64,000 nucleotides of DNA from Cliona cf. orientalis (GCA_963930775.1 OZ005701.1:2294001-2358000); one strand, 5' to 3'. Numbered from the stretch's first letter, positions 44,672 to 56,508 are shown. The notes: generated from the letters alone by a model not told the origin. A program made the numbers and translations.

Positions 44672-46737
44672 CTATGATGTCACTACACTAGGCACTGCAT
44701 ACGGCTGTATTACACTGCCTCCTCCAGGTTTATACTTAACCGGATGTCACTGGCAGCATGCAAAATGCTGAATTAATTCGAACAGCTAGGCTAGTAGCTA
44801 TACTGAAATTTCAGTATCCACATTTTTAGCTCAAGGCCAACCAAAACCTCCATAAAAAATAATTACTGGCAACGTACTAAACATCTGCTAGGCTAGTACT
44901 CAGGTAATTTTCCCACCTTTGCCGTAAAAGAGCTCAAAGCCAGCCTATATAACCTTCCCGGCAGCTTGTTGCCTGCTGCTTTTCTGAATTCAAAGTAGTT
45001 GGGTGTGCTTTGCGACTAGAATAGCTAATTCATTTTGATGGGGCTATGGGGCAGGCACACGACAACTATGACTGTCATGGCCTGCTTGGATCTGTGTTAG
45101 CTATATAGCTTAGTAGTGGCCTATCATCCTAGCTATGTCTTTAACTTAGTTTTCGAGTCAATTGCTAACTACTCCAGTACAAAGTCAAAAGTACAGTATT
45201 AATTGATAAACTGCTTCTTTGAATTTAGCTACAGCGCTCTGCCATATGTGGCTCTATACTTTTGCACCCTTGAGTTTGCAAATTTGACCTTTTGCACCCT
45301 TTTATATGCAGCTCTGTACTTTTGTACCCTTGAGTTTGAAATTTGATAATTTTGTCACGTTTGGATTGCCATACTAGTTACTCTGACATCCAACAGCTAT
45401 ACCAAAACAAAATACCAGATCCTGATACAATGCGTGTAAGTGATGAAATAGTACATCATCAATCATGCAATCGATGATCAGCATAGTTTTAGTTTCTGTA
45501 CATTATTCAACTAGCTATTAATTGTATAGCAATTTAGAATGATATGAACCCTTGACCATCTCCCCAGTAGCTGCATAGTGTAATAATGCATGTGGTAAAA
45601 GGTCGTCAATAGAATGCGTACACACCGATCGTTGCTCGCCCCAGAAATCATGGAGATGGCGTCTAAGATCGACTCTCAGCCTTGACAGCGACAAGTTTCG
45701 ATGCTTCAATCACAGAGACGAACTCGACAGTACAGTATTCCTTCCGAACTTCAGGTTGGTCACGCTGCTGCAGTCGCGCGCGGGCCGGGCAGCCCCTTAT
45801 GACAATGCGTGCTATATATAGCGCAAGGCTAGCTTTATTCCGAGCGAAGCGAGGTCTCTACTCGGGCTCGAAAGTTGTTTCGTATGGCTTCTGGGCGTAT
45901 CTTTCGCGTGCGTCTAAATTTTCTCTATTACTCTCTTCGGCGACTGAGGCCACGTCGCCATGTGTTACTGAGTCAAAAGCTGTGGCCTCCCTCAAGATGG
46001 TCATGCAAGGCCTACAAACTCAACTGTTCGGCTGGACTGTGCTTACCGGGTAAATCAATTTTCGCGCGACCAAAAATGATCGCACCTTCTTGGCCCAAAG
46101 TTGTTCGTCCTGTCGCTGATGGTAAAGTTGTTGCTAGCTGTGGCCTGTCAATTGATCTACTCTTGGCTTCAAGACTGACGACATAATGGAGCTCCTTTTG
46201 TTGCTAATACTTCAGCTTAGACGAAAGAAACCACTCCCTTGTCACGTGATGTACATGTGCAACACAAATTTAATTTACTGGGCATGGGAAGGGGAAACCC
46301 TAAAATGTTCAATACAGGATATTGGCATAGTGGCTCGCTGAGCGAGGACTGCTACACAAAGTGTAACTCTAGTTTATCCACGGCATTACGTAAGCCAAGA
46401 AAACACGTGAAGTTCAACCAACAGTAGCGTAATGTGCCAATTACCGACAGGTATCAACTATCGGAAATACGGGTATCGATTATCGACATAGGGCCTTAGT
46501 ATAGGCAGTGGGCGTGTTCTCATAATTACCTCATAGATTACCTAAGAGATTACACCATAGGTTTCATCATAATTACACCATAATTACCTCATAACCACAG
46601 AAAAGTAAATTGCTACTGGGGAGATAATTAAATTTTGTCAATATTGCAAGAAATCTATAGGAACCACTTCAGATATTTCCAATATCTCCTGATCTTGGAA
46701 TAATTTACTCTGTTGCATCTTAAAGTCCATTTCTAAT
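44672..46737. other. Intergenic
   Basis: A ~60-bp tandem duplication built on TACTTTTGCACCCTTGAGTT lies at 45255-45345. At 45640-46190 the DNA is CpG-richer with overlapping open frames on both strands (e.g. 45682-46053 plus, 45518-45709 minus) but no domain. It could be a promoter region or a dispersed repeat. Confidence 0.35.
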
Positions 46738-47767
46738 TTAGCTATATGTTCGACATTTTCTTGTCCTCAGGTCATAGAGAAGCCCATAAATATGAATAAA
46801 TTGTAAGGACCTTTCTGCTACGGAAAGATCCTTCCTTAAATGCCTGTATGCTATGTCTCCTGAAACTTTCTCCATTCCACCCAACAACTGTCCGAGAGTA
46901 TCTTTCACTTTTAATTTGTGTTCTGTCATACCAGCTTTAAGCTTTACATCTGGTTCTTTGTCCAATTCCATGTCCTGTTCTTCATTTGCAGTACTTAATA
47001 AATAGGCAGCTTTTGATCATCAGATTCTGGGTGATAAAATTAATGATGAGGTCTGGTCTAGAACGGAAGAATTGAGAATAATGTGACACATCACCATCAA
47101 CACTACTTTGGTTTGAAACTACAGCTAAACCATTATTCATAGCATATGTTTCAATTAAATTTTGAGAAAATAAAATTTCATTGTACATTTCTTCAGGAAT
47201 ACAATGGGGGAGTGGTTGGATCTGCAAAATGACAGCTTGAGCCTCCATAGTGGGTACAGGATCAACGGACACTGGAGGATCTGTATGCTTGAGGACAGCT
47301 GGAATAAACGAAGTGATTCGGTGTTCTATAACCTCATGATCAGTCTTCTTTCTCACCATATCCAATATCTCACCAGCAAATTTAGTTAAAGCTTCTTTAG
47401 CAGACCTTACAGTTGTCAATTCGAAATCAATGGGCATGCAATCTTGTGTTTCACTCAAAATCTCACTGGTGGGTACACTTAATACATCAACCACAAAATC
47501 ATCCCGAACTGCACCACTTGCCGGCTTTGATTCCTTAAACTTAAATAAGTAGAACAAGTGGTTAACTCCATTCTCAAGTCTTTTACCTATTAAATGAAAC
47601 ATTCCCCTGGTATCAACATTGAACATCTTGCCAGCTCTTGTCAATGATTCATCATCCATGAACGTGGCAACGAGTGGATAGTTTGTACTCACATAGTAAT
47701 AAATTGTTTTCACTTCTGCTATTACTGACATCTTTCTTTTTTTACTAGGAAGCTGCTCAGGGGTCAT
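46738..47767 (-). CDS. Unrecognised ~340-aa protein, one frameshift
   Basis: Two minus-strand frames (46982-47767 and 46738-47023) join into one protein if one A is removed from the AAAA run at 47011-47014: FITQNLMI then KAAYLLSTANEEQDMELD. The N-terminus has a basic PSKKRKMS patch (possible nuclear signal). The centre holds MPIDFELTTVRSAKEALTKF, and HYSQFFRSRPDLIINFI follows. The C-terminal part is helical. The RPDLI motif recalls some PD-(D/E)xK nucleases, but no full active site can be assigned. It has no signal peptide or membrane helix. Possibly a transposon- or sponge-specific family. Confidence 0.6.
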
Positions 47768-48039
47768 GGGTATTCAAGAAGCACTGCAAACACTTTCAAA
47801 ATATTATATCTCCAATAATCTGAAGTCATAAACAGAATTGTATATATAGTTAAAATTTGATTGCGAGTATAATATTATAATATAGTAGTAGACTTACATT
47901 TCTAGTAGATGCGGGAGGACTATCGGACTACCAAAACATTAAATTTTAGGCTGTGTCTACGGTTCCCGGCACCGGTACCAAAATTTTGTTCATAGATTAA
48001 CAATAGATTTCCTGCCAACCAACAAAAGGAAAAAAAAGT
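47768..48039. other. Upstream region of the unrecognised gene
   Basis: AT-rich, includes GGTTCCCGGCACCGGTACC near 47962. No clear promoter element. Confidence 0.3.
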
Positions 48040-48240
48040 CACATCTATATATTATATAGCGAGATTCGAATCTGTTAACTTTCGTTGCATGCACCAGAGC
48101 CCTAACCTCTTGGCCACCACCGTCATACCAGACCTCTATAATACTATTCTTTCAACATGGCATCTGCATGCTTGGATAAATGTTAACCCTGAGACTAACC
48201 CTGCTAATCATCTATACAGGTAACCCTCTGAATCTCAAAA
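48040..48240 (-). mobile_element. tRNA-derived SINE-like element
   Basis: The minus strand of 48061-48130 carries an A-box-like TGGCCAAGAGGTTAGGG and a B box with GATTCGAAT. The neighbouring GAGACTAACCCTGCTAATCA (48193) matches the body of the TIR-bounded elements at 5412 and 59364, but no TIRs are present here. Confidence 0.55.
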
Positions 48241-48719
48241 TCTATAGCTACATGTATATATATAGTATTTAATTGATAAACAAGCCCCCGGTATACATAT
48301 TTCCTGCCAACACTCTAAGCTCTAAATTTCCAGTACCAGCGCCAGTACTCTATACAGCAGTCAACCCTGTGATACAAAACGTAGTCTTTTGCAACCATGA
48401 GCTATAACCACGTTGCCAGATTTCAATCTAGCTAATGGGTGTGGTTGGGCCAGGGAAATAAAAATTTAGCTAAGAAATGATGCAAGCAGCTTTTTTTTTA
48501 TTTTTTGGGGGTGGCCGGGTCCATCATTACCACGCCCATTTACCACAGATCTCATACAAAAAAGTTCGAAAAGTGAGTAAATCTATAGACTAAGTATCTT
48601 GTAGCTTAGCCATCAAAGAAGCGGTTTTGAGAAGTCCGATGTCTGTGAGAGAGTGGCAAGGCTGATCATGCCGGTGCTCAAATACAGCTAGCCAACGAGA
48701 TCATGCCATTTGTCATAAT

Positions 48720-48845
48720 TATGATCCCCAAAATTGGGGAACCTGGGTCCCCATTTTCATAGAAAAATGGGGACCTGAGTCCCTACTTTCATAATTTTAC
48801 AGGATCTTGGGTACCCTGAGGCTCTTATGAAAATGGGGACCCCCA
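48720..48845. repeat. GGGGACC/GGTCCCC-rich inverted repeats
   Basis: CCCCAAAATTGGGG, GGGTCCCCATTTTCATA and its complement alternate. A related inverted block lies at 49690-49770. Together they bracket the MITE at 49075-49532. Confidence 0.6.
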
Positions 48846-48916
48846 GTGCAATACACTTGCAGACATGTACACTCACTAGACAGGGTTCAATCTATAGGGG
48901 GTAGGGGGAAGCTCCA

Positions 48917-48945
48917 CCCCCCTCCCCCCCCCCCCCCCCCCCCCC
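48917..48945. repeat. Poly-C tract
   Basis: Nearly pure C followed by purine-rich GAGGGAGAGAGAGGG. Confidence 0.85.
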
Positions 48946-49074
48946 ACAAAGAGGGAGAGAGAGGGAAGAGGTATATGGGGAACATATAAAATTTGGGTCC
49001 TATATGATTACACATGTAAATAGCATTCCTCTAAATAACGTCAAAAAGTATACTCCGATCGCAAAATCAACACT

Positions 49075-49532
49075 CCCGTAAAAGTTCTAATTACAGTGCC
49101 AAAAAAATAATTCTAATCTTCGTATGGTGCTTATAATTATTAGAACATAAAAATTGCGTTAAGTAGCCAGTGGCGCTTAGATTAGGGCGGCGCTTACTAA
49201 TTAGAACGAGCTAGCGGTGCTTAGAATCGCGTACCTGTACTTACCAGTATCATTTTACAGATATGCCGGGTGATTCTGAAGTCAGCTTCTATGCTGTGGT
49301 AGTTATGTGGCTTTCATGTGAACCAAGCTATTTGGACTCCTACAGTTGGAGAAGCACGCAGGAGCACGGTAATCCCAAAGATGCTTATGCTGCGCAGCAA
49401 CCACGTTCTAATTATAAGCACCAGTTTTAATATTTCTGACTGGAGGTTAGCGCTATAATTAGAACAGAAAAAATGATACAGTGCCAAGTGGTGCTTAAAT
49501 TAGAGCGGCACTGTAATTAGAACTTCTATGGT
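49075..49532. mobile_element. MITE with AGTTCTAATTACAGTGCC ends
   Basis: Inverted termini AAGTTCTAATTACAGTGCC, with outer bases CCCGTAA at the left and CCATAG at the right, and TA next to the right end. Internal (G/T)TGCTTATAATTA..AGAAC words repeat. Non-coding. Confidence 0.75.
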
Positions 49533-49689
49533 ACTCACGTGATCACGTACAGCCCTCTATCATGTGACAAGTTAGCCATACTGTTTCTAGCTAGCCACTA
49601 ACTCCTCCTAACAACTGATATGAGCTCTGTTGACCCCATGATGGCAACCACTGATTCTTCAATTCTGCTATGAACATTGAGTTACATAA

Positions 49690-49770
49690 ATTATTTGGGG
49701 GTTCCCAAATTCACAGAAGGTTCCCCAAAATCATAATGAAAAGGGGGACCCCAAAAATTTTTATGATCAT
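49690..49770. repeat. Partner of the GGGGACC-rich block
   Basis: CCCAAATTCACAGAAGGTTC and GGGGGACCCCAAAAATTTTT are related by inversion to 48720-48845. Confidence 0.5.
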
Positions 49771-50670
49771 GATCATAAATTTAATTATCATACCCACTTA
49801 AGGCCCAGCAGATGTGGGTGGGCCTTTTTTGTCTGGCCTTTCACCTCAGTGTGACACTAATTTACTAAAAATAGCCCTTATATCGTGGCACAATACATAA
49901 TATTTAATGTACTTACACAAAAGTTAGTCACCCGGATTTCCTTGTCTCGACTGACGAACAGAAAAGCGACAAATTAATAAATTAGCAATTGGACGTATGC
50001 ACACTCATACCGCGTAGCGATCGCGTCTTAGATCCACCTCCTTTTTGGGGGTGGGGTCTAGTCCACCGCGCGTGTGGATAGTGTGGGTAAAGATCGTCGG
50101 GCGACTCGAAAAGGGATCTAGCTTGGCCAATAATTTTTGATTAACTATTCAAAGAGGATGACCATGAGTTCCTTTAATATAATATCACAAAACGAATAGT
50201 ACTACACGAAAACACTGATTGATATTCATGATCTTGTCCAAATTGAGATGCGCGATGCTAAATGCTATCTATAACGGGCCAGCAGCTCATGGGGCAGTCC
50301 GGGAACGAGGCCATGGATGCATGCATCCCTAACTGTGCATACTTAATTATAATGCCGGGCCCTCCATATAATTCGGGGCGAGCCTGAGCGAGCCCCGAAT
50401 ACACGAGAGACAGGTGGGGTGATCATTTCAGTGAGGAGAGAGTTAATTGGGGCGAGCCGAAGCGAGCCCCACACAGGTGATACCAATCGAGATTTTCCGT
50501 TTATATGTATGTGTCTATATATCTGCCGTACGTCCTTCCGTACCGTATATATATATCTTCTATTTCAACAATGTACATTCAATATTTTTCATTTAATGCG
50601 CATGCGTAATGACAGAACTTTAATACAAGTTGCACACAACGTTGACTCAACGTTCATTAACTGAATCAAT
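49771..50670. other. Intergenic with GGGGCGAGC palindromes
   Basis: Two hairpins, TTCGGGGCGAGCCTGAGCGA (50371) and GGGGCGAGCCGAAGCGAGCC (50449), lie upstream of a Helitron-like ORF remnant; GGCTCGCCCC also occurs near 51124 and 51551. They may mark boundaries of one element. Confidence 0.4.
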
Positions 50671-50990
50671 ATGGAGTCTTCAGCTGCGAGAGAAAAAAAC
50701 TCCAACGTAGAAGAGAAAGGGAGCGAGCTCATCGAGCAACTGAAACTGCAGCCGAAAAGAAGAAAGGTTAAGAAAACGTAGAAAGAGAGACCAGGAAAGG
50801 AGAACTGCAGAAACACAAGAACAGAGACAGACAAGACTTCAGAGAAAGCGCTCTAGGCAGAGCGAAAGTTTTTCATCAGAAACTGAAGAATAGCGAGGGG
50901 TCAGATTGATTAGATTAAGTAATAACCAAAGGGAGAGATTGGCGAGAGAACAAAATTTATTTACAATTCTTCATAAATCCACTCACTATA
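50671..50990 (+). pseudogene. Helitron-like N-terminal remnant
   Basis: Starts MESSAAREKNSNVEE, shifts frame to ERAHRATETAAEKKK, then RRTAETQEQRQTRLQRKRSR and RLIRLSNNQRERLARE after a CAG-to-TAG-like stop at about 50892. Repeated R..A.E...R charged heptads of this kind precede the helicase part of many animal Helitron or Pif1-like proteins. At least two breaks and no downstream helicase mark it as dead. Confidence 0.55.
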
Positions 50991-51198
50991 GGAACATAAT
51001 CATATGAATTCAACAAATTTGTATAGAACAGACAGCTGTGAAATATTATCTGAACATGGAACTAGCATATTGAAAATTTCACTTTTTAATATTATACCAT
51101 AATACTTTTGTGGGGTTCGCGGAGGCTCGCCCCATTGATGTTGAAACATCTTCTCTAGTTAAATTTTGAACGCGTAAGGTAATGGTCGTCATGCGCAT

Positions 51199-51380
51199 GC
51201 GCATATGCCCATACTGCACCATCGACCTGAGGGACAACTCGAGTGTAGGCAAGGCATAAACGTGAGTGCTGTACCACTCTGGTAAGATTCAGGTCCACGA
51301 TTAACATCACTGATAGACTCCACTTTCCTGAGCATGAAGATGACTGCATGGAGGCTTATCCCCTGATAGGGCCTGGATAC
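51199..51380 (-). repeat. Dispersed repeat, partner of 21476-21694
   Basis: The minus strand shares GTGATGTTAATCGTGGACCT and neighbouring blocks with the plus strand at 21.5 kb. One frame reads SDVNRGPESYQSGTALTF, possibly a coding relic. Confidence 0.45.
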
Positions 51381-51814
51381 AGGTACTTGGACTCATGGTC
51401 ATGGCATGTAGACTACTAAAACATTGTTGGACTAACAATCTGTGATACTTTCACTGTTGTGGTAGCTTCTCAGGCCTAACTATTGGGGTACCAACCCCAT
51501 ATGCGCATGCATGCCTGTGTGCTTTCAAAGAAATCTTGTGACTTTTGCGAAGGCTCGCCCCGCCGCACAGATGATTTTCATCACCACTAGTATTATAATA
51601 ATTATGGCCATACCAGGGTACCATTTATTCTTTAATGTTGCAATATACATGCATGTTGCCCACTCAGACTCAGAGTCTCTCTCAGCCTTATCTTTTAATG
51701 TTAGCATCACATTGTAGCTAGCTAGTTAGGAGAGAGGTTCTGCAGTGAGGATGAGTTAATATGTATGTAACCTGCAACACTGGCAGAGCTCAATAATAAT
51801 TTTTGTTATCTTCC

Positions 51815-53403
51815 TCAGTGTAGCCTAGATTCCAAAAGACCCTTACAGAGTATTCCCCAACTTTTACTGTCTGTCAGACACAGGAAGTTAGAAGCACAAT
51901 TATTAAAACATTCCATGGCTTTCCTCAGAACTTCTGTGTACCCTGTGGCTGGGGTTAGTGGGACTAGGTGTGTGCAGCAATAATGCAATTATGGCCAATT
52001 TTTAGTCTTAATTGCCACAGGCCTAGGGAAGTGAAAGAATTTCATGAAATGCTGCACTTACAGGATTTGAGGTATAAATTGTTGAATGGTAACCTTGCCT
52101 GACCTTGTATGATTTAATACATTATTTCCTTCATGAGCAGCTGTTACATAGTACAGTACATCACCATCTTGGCAGCCTCCAACTTCCGGATCCACCAATG
52201 CCTGGAAACTTAGTAGCTAGCTAGAGTATAGATAGACAAGGCAACATTCCTTCATAATTAGCTACATAATAATCCTTTTTACCTTTATTAATAAACCAAG
52301 TACTTGTTCAAGATAATAATAATAATAATAATTATTAATTATATAATGGCTTGGAGGGTGCATGTGATTCAGTAATCACATGCAGTGCACACGTATAATG
52401 AATAGTATAGACTCCATTCCATTCCATCACTGCATGTTTCAATATTGCATCCACGGGTTAATACTACACCAATCAGCACAGGGCTTTAACTGAAACAAAA
52501 TTAATGAATTAAGGCAGGTGTCATATCAGGTCAAATAAAGGTATCTACACAATCACCATCTAATTAAGCCACCTTACAAAGCATGCCCCACGCTCCTCGG
52601 ATATCAATTATGTGCATGGGCTCAAGATTAAAATTAAATAATAATTATTAGCTACCTTATTGGTGGGCATACCATAATTATATTGATATGGTAATATATG
52701 TACTTCATGACATCAGCCAACTGCAGTCCCGCCCTTCCATGTGTTGGCAGGAATTAAAACACTGGTAGCTAGTTGGCCCATTGCCAAATTAAAGGCATAA
52801 TAATATTATTATATTATTATAGGATCGCCATTCGTATAATATCAAATTCTCTGTTTATAATATGTTTCAACTTAGCAATTGTTAGCAATTGAGCAAAATT
52901 AATGCATACTCAATAAGTATTGTATGCTAGATGGCTATATTATATCTTTGTCAAAAGATAGCAAGTCTATAGCTAAGTACTATACTGTTTAACACAAACT
53001 TATCTTTTCTTTCTTACTCAAATTCATTGGACCTTTCCAGCATATCTTCAACCGCGGCAACTATTAAATTTTCCTCTGCCAAACTCTCCTGCATGCTCTA
53101 GTTCTGTGAAATTAATACAAAATATCATATTATTCTCTCCCATAATAATAATAATATAGCTAACTCTCTACGCACCTTTGAAATTCAGTAGTGTACTGGA
53201 AAGATCACCTGCATTACAGAAAATTAAACTTACGAGGCTGTAGTCGAGGAACACAGAAAATTACAAGGTTGGAGCTGTTCAGCTGATTCCTTAATTAGCT
53301 CATCAAGATCCACCACCTTGGATAAATCGCTTCTGGTGTCAGCCGTGTCGTATCCGAATATGAATGCACTATGTAGATCCCTCGTCACAGTAAAGGTATC
53401 GAT
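51815..53403 (-). CDS. Multi-exon gene of unknown family (partial model)
   Basis: Candidate exons on the minus strand: 53234-53403 (SAFIFGYDTADTRSDLSKVV, donor GTAAGT), 53018-53095 (SMQESLAEENLIVAAVEDML, in phase with the first, donor GTAAGA), ~52054-52202 (open for 52 codons, ALVDPEVGGCQDGDVLYY, donor GTAAGT, but out of phase with the previous exon) and 51815-~51947 (ATGYTEVLRKAMECFNNC, SKSWGILCKGLLESRLH, TGA). The first two joins look sound; the later ones do not agree in phase, so an exon is missing or misread. Soluble, helical-looking protein with no domain I recognise. The 5' end is not identified. Confidence 0.4.
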
Positions 53404-53770
53404 TTAGCCTGAAAATGAGTTACAATGTGCTATTAATTTTAAGGTCACTCATTGCTTGGAAGATAAGGCATAAATTTAAGTAGCTAAGAAGTGCATGACA
53501 ACATCAGTGATATTATCTATAGGTGTTACAACCCAGCACCGATCCATGCATGTTTATTTACTGCAACCCTTGGATTAGAGTAAAGCATGCGTATTAAATT
53601 TTTTCTAGCTACACTCTTCAGGAGCTGACTCGGGCAGCCACCCGTGCAGGAGTGACTATTAATTATTGCTACCAGCCACCCACCCCTCTCAATTTTTTTT
53701 CGTGTCTGCGAATAAAACAGTTAACCTATAATAATAATATTATACAACCTTCTCAGTTCAAATAATGCGT
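53404..53770. other. Upstream of the unknown multi-exon gene
   Basis: No exon recognised. AT-rich with a TTTTTTTT run at 53693. Confidence 0.3.
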
Positions 53771-54267
53771 AGATCTTTGGCCCAATGGTGACCGCTTTAG
53801 ACAGGTTCCACTGTATAGCTAGTGGATAAAAAAATTTAATTTTTGGGCCAGGAAAATTGGAACGTGCAGTATTGCGATTTTATGACATCGGGATCACGCT
53901 ACCTGACTGGCTGGTGTAGCACTATGCCTGTGATCGGACTAGAGAGCTAGCCATATCAACATCGCGAGGATACAAAAGAGTGAGTTTGTTTCTCCTTTTG
54001 ATATCAAGTTTAGTCTTCATTTCTGTGCTTAGCTACCTGCCATCATAAGGTGCGTAAGCCTCGATCAAACAACAGCGATGGGCGTGCCAATGCCGGTGGC
54101 GGAGGAAGACTGGGTGGGGGCACCATGGGTATGTTGCATGTCTACCCACAATAGGGATCTATTGTCAATGAAGGACTGTCATGCAAGGGGGACACGTGCC
54201 CCTGGTGCCCCCCTGGTTCCGCCACCTATGTCTAAAGCGGTCACCAATGGCATTGGGCCAAATATCT
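53771..54267. mobile_element. Tigger-like ends flanking a small MITE
   Basis: 53771-53813 (complement CAGTGGAACCTGTCTAAAGC) and 54229-54267 (TGTCTAAAGCGGTCACCA) are inverted copies of one sequence that continues through TTGGGCCAAA. The second abuts the MITE at 54092-54230, which appears to have inserted at its outer end. Confidence 0.55.
54092..54230. mobile_element. hAT-like MITE with GGTGGCGGA ends
   Basis: Left CCGGTGGCGGAGGAAG and right CCTGGTTCCGCCACC, 139 bp, non-coding. Confidence 0.6.
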
Positions 54268-54493
54268 GTGGCTGCATTAGAGAGGTGGCTGCAATATGCA
54301 AAACATAGGGGGTGTGGCTTGTAGGAGAAGTGAGGCCTAAGTGGTTGCAAACCTAACTGTAGGCTGCAACAGAGCAGTGTAGGGCACTGTAAAGTGTTGG
54401 GAATGCCTGCAAGCGCGATTAGCAGGCGGTCTAACAAACCATAGAACAAACCCACAAGTTGTACCTGGCAGCCAAGTGGGGTTTCCCTGCCAT

Positions 54494-54513
54494 GGGGGGG
54501 GGGGGGGGGGGGG
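54494..54513. repeat. Poly-G tract
   Basis: Twenty consecutive G. Length uncertain. Confidence 0.85.
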
Positions 54514-54542
54514 TGTCCTACAGTGGCCACTATAGACAGGCT

Positions 54543-54952
54543 AATTACCCCGCGCGCATGCGCTAGGGGTAAAGCAATCGGTTTGTACGTCTGTTGTCGT
54601 TGTCGTCGTCGGCACGAAAATCGCCAGATCTCGAGTTCTAGGCGTCTATGCGTGCTATAAGCACAACCAATCGGTAGATATCGGTGAAAAAAATGGTTTG
54701 CACGCGCTTCGAATTTCTCAAAAAGGCTTACTAGTTCTACAAATCGTGCATTTTCTGTTCAGCATGCCTGTGGTTTATCGACCACACCCACTCTTTTAGC
54801 ATAATAGTATGCGGGTGCGACTGCGCATGCTCAAGCACTGTGTTGGAAAGGGTCGTCACGTCATGAAACCGCTACATGTGTGCCTCATGGTGTTGCAATA
54901 CTACGCTAGAGTGGCTACATGGCGCGCGGGGTATGTGCTCTACAGAGCTCTA
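54543..54952 (+). mobile_element. Dispersed element with TACCCCGC ends, copy 2
   Basis: TACCCCGCGCGCATGCGC at the left and GCGCGCGGGGTA at the right, followed by the palindromic flank CTCTACAGAGCTCTAG also seen at copy 1 (27895-28540, inverted). No coding capacity. Confidence 0.7.
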
Positions 54953-55183
54953 GTTTGTACTAGTGTAAACGCCATGGGACCTGGATACTCAATAGGCGGG
55001 TGGCTGTCCTATCCAGGTTGCATTCCATAGTAAATGCATTGTGGCTGTTTGGGACCTACAGGATGTGGCTGTATTGAGGAGTTGACCGCCTTGTCCAGGT
55101 GACTGCTAAGGCAGGTTCCATTATATTATAATTATGCAAGAACTGCTTTTATCTCCATTAGTTAAAGATTTCTGCACAGCAGC

Positions 55184-55191
55184 TATAAAAG
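55184..55191 (+). promoter_or_regulatory. TATA box of M35-hemopexin gene 2
   Basis: TATAAAAG 50 bp before the ATG, conserved in sequence and spacing with gene 1. Confidence 0.6.
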
Positions 55192-55233
55192 CAGCAGCGA
55201 TCATCAGATATACATCATTGGAGAAAATAAGCC

Positions 55234-56508
55234 ATGAGGTGCAAAGCAGTCATCATCCCAGCATTCATCCTCTTCTCAATATTCCTATCCCTCCTGAGCA
55301 ACTCAGAGGCAAAATTGCACTCTGGAAATGTAGCAAGAGAGAGGACAGCCAGGTCGATTCAAGTGTACGGACTCACAGATGATCAGCGACGAGAATTCAC
55401 TCAGGTTTTAGATACTGTTGAGCATTATTTGGATTTTGCCATTAAAGCTGTTGACCAAGACACAACACTTTTCAGGACCTGGTTTCATCGTGGAAATGAA
55501 GGCGATGCAAAGGTGACGTTGCAGAATATACGGAATATAGTCAAGACTAAAACCTACAGCCGTGATACTAGCAACAACTGCGACGGCTCTGATGCAAAAA
55601 TTCCAATAGCATACATTCCTTACCGATCTGATACCATCTATCTGTGTTCTGCCTACTTTACAGAGCCGCTTGTGGGTACTAATTCCAGAGTGCATTCCCT
55701 TGTCCACGAATTAGCCCATTTTGTGATACCAGACCAAGGAGAAGACTTTTATGGTGAAAACGAAGCTAAATTGTTCGCACGCACCGTTACTGGAGCTTTA
55801 AGAAGTCCTGAAAATTTTGGCATTTTCGTTAGCAATGTCAATCCATTTGACTATAAGTGGGATAGTCAAATGCAATTTGTACCAAATCGTTTAGTGTATG
55901 TCACCAGTGGTCCAGTTTATATACGTTTGGGACAAAATCAGGGAAAAAATAGAGCCATTGATCCCGGATATCCTAAACTGCTCTCCAACTTAAAGCAAGA
56001 ATGGGGAATTGACCTCCCCACTTCGTTTCTTCAAGGATTCGATGCCATGGTCAACTATCCTAACATACATATATTTCGAGGAGGTCAATACTTGGAGTTC
56101 AACAGAGCTAACAGCATAACTAATGGACCATACCCTCTAACTCATGGACAACTTTTTTCACTTCCTGCTAATTTTCAACAGGGCATCGATGCTGCATTTT
56201 TCTTTGGAGGAATATACTTATTTAAAGGCAATCAAGTGATTAAATATCGCTCCAGGCAACGTGGTGATCCTGGATTTTACCCAATTTTGTTAGCAGAGGG
56301 CTATCCAAAAAGTATCGAGCATTTAAGTGATGATTCAGATGAATTTAGTGCACTTCCACAAAGTTTCGAGGAAGGAATCGATTCTGCTGTATACGATCAT
56401 AAGTTCAGTGACTCTGAGCTCTGTTTGACCAAAGGTGGTGAGATACTCTGTTATACAGTATATCAGAGTGCTGGTGAGCCTGTTAAGATCAAGGATAAAT
56501 ACAGTTAA
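55234..56508 (+). CDS. Secreted M35-like metalloprotease with hemopexin repeats, copy 2
   Basis: An intact intronless 424-residue ORF with signal peptide (AFILFSIFLSLLSNSEA), M35-like domain with HELAH at 158-162 and D171 in QGEDFYG, then hemopexin-like blades. It differs from copy 1 mainly in the protease half (residues ~85-200), while the leader and the hemopexin half are close to 90% identical by eye. Two paralogous secreted proteases may thus share a binding module but differ in cleavage specificity or regulation (inference). Putative zinc ligands are intact. Confidence 0.8.
   Translation: MRCKAVIIPAFILFSIFLSLLSNSEAKLHSGNVARERTARSIQVYGLTDDQRREFTQVLDTVEHYLDFAIKAVDQDTTLFRTWFHRGNEGDAKVTLQNIRNIVKTKTYSRDTSNNCDGSDAKIPIAYIPYRSDTIYLCSAYFTEPLVGTNSRVHSLVHELAHFVIPDQGEDFYGENEAKLFARTVTGALRSPENFGIFVSNVNPFDYKWDSQMQFVPNRLVYVTSGPVYIRLGQNQGKNRAIDPGYPKLLSNLKQEWGIDLPTSFLQGFDAMVNYPNIHIFRGGQYLEFNRANSITNGPYPLTHGQLFSLPANFQQGIDAAFFFGGIYLFKGNQVIKYRSRQRGDPGFYPILLAEGYPKSIEHLSDDSDEFSALPQSFEEGIDSAVYDHKFSDSELCLTKGGEILCYTVYQSAGEPVKIKDKYS

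Noticed and set aside
45682-46186. Two overlapping plus-strand ORFs (123 and 103 codons)
   Set aside because: Basic, serine-rich and low in recognisable structure; the frames overlap and the minus strand is also partly open, so non-coding GC-rich DNA is likelier.
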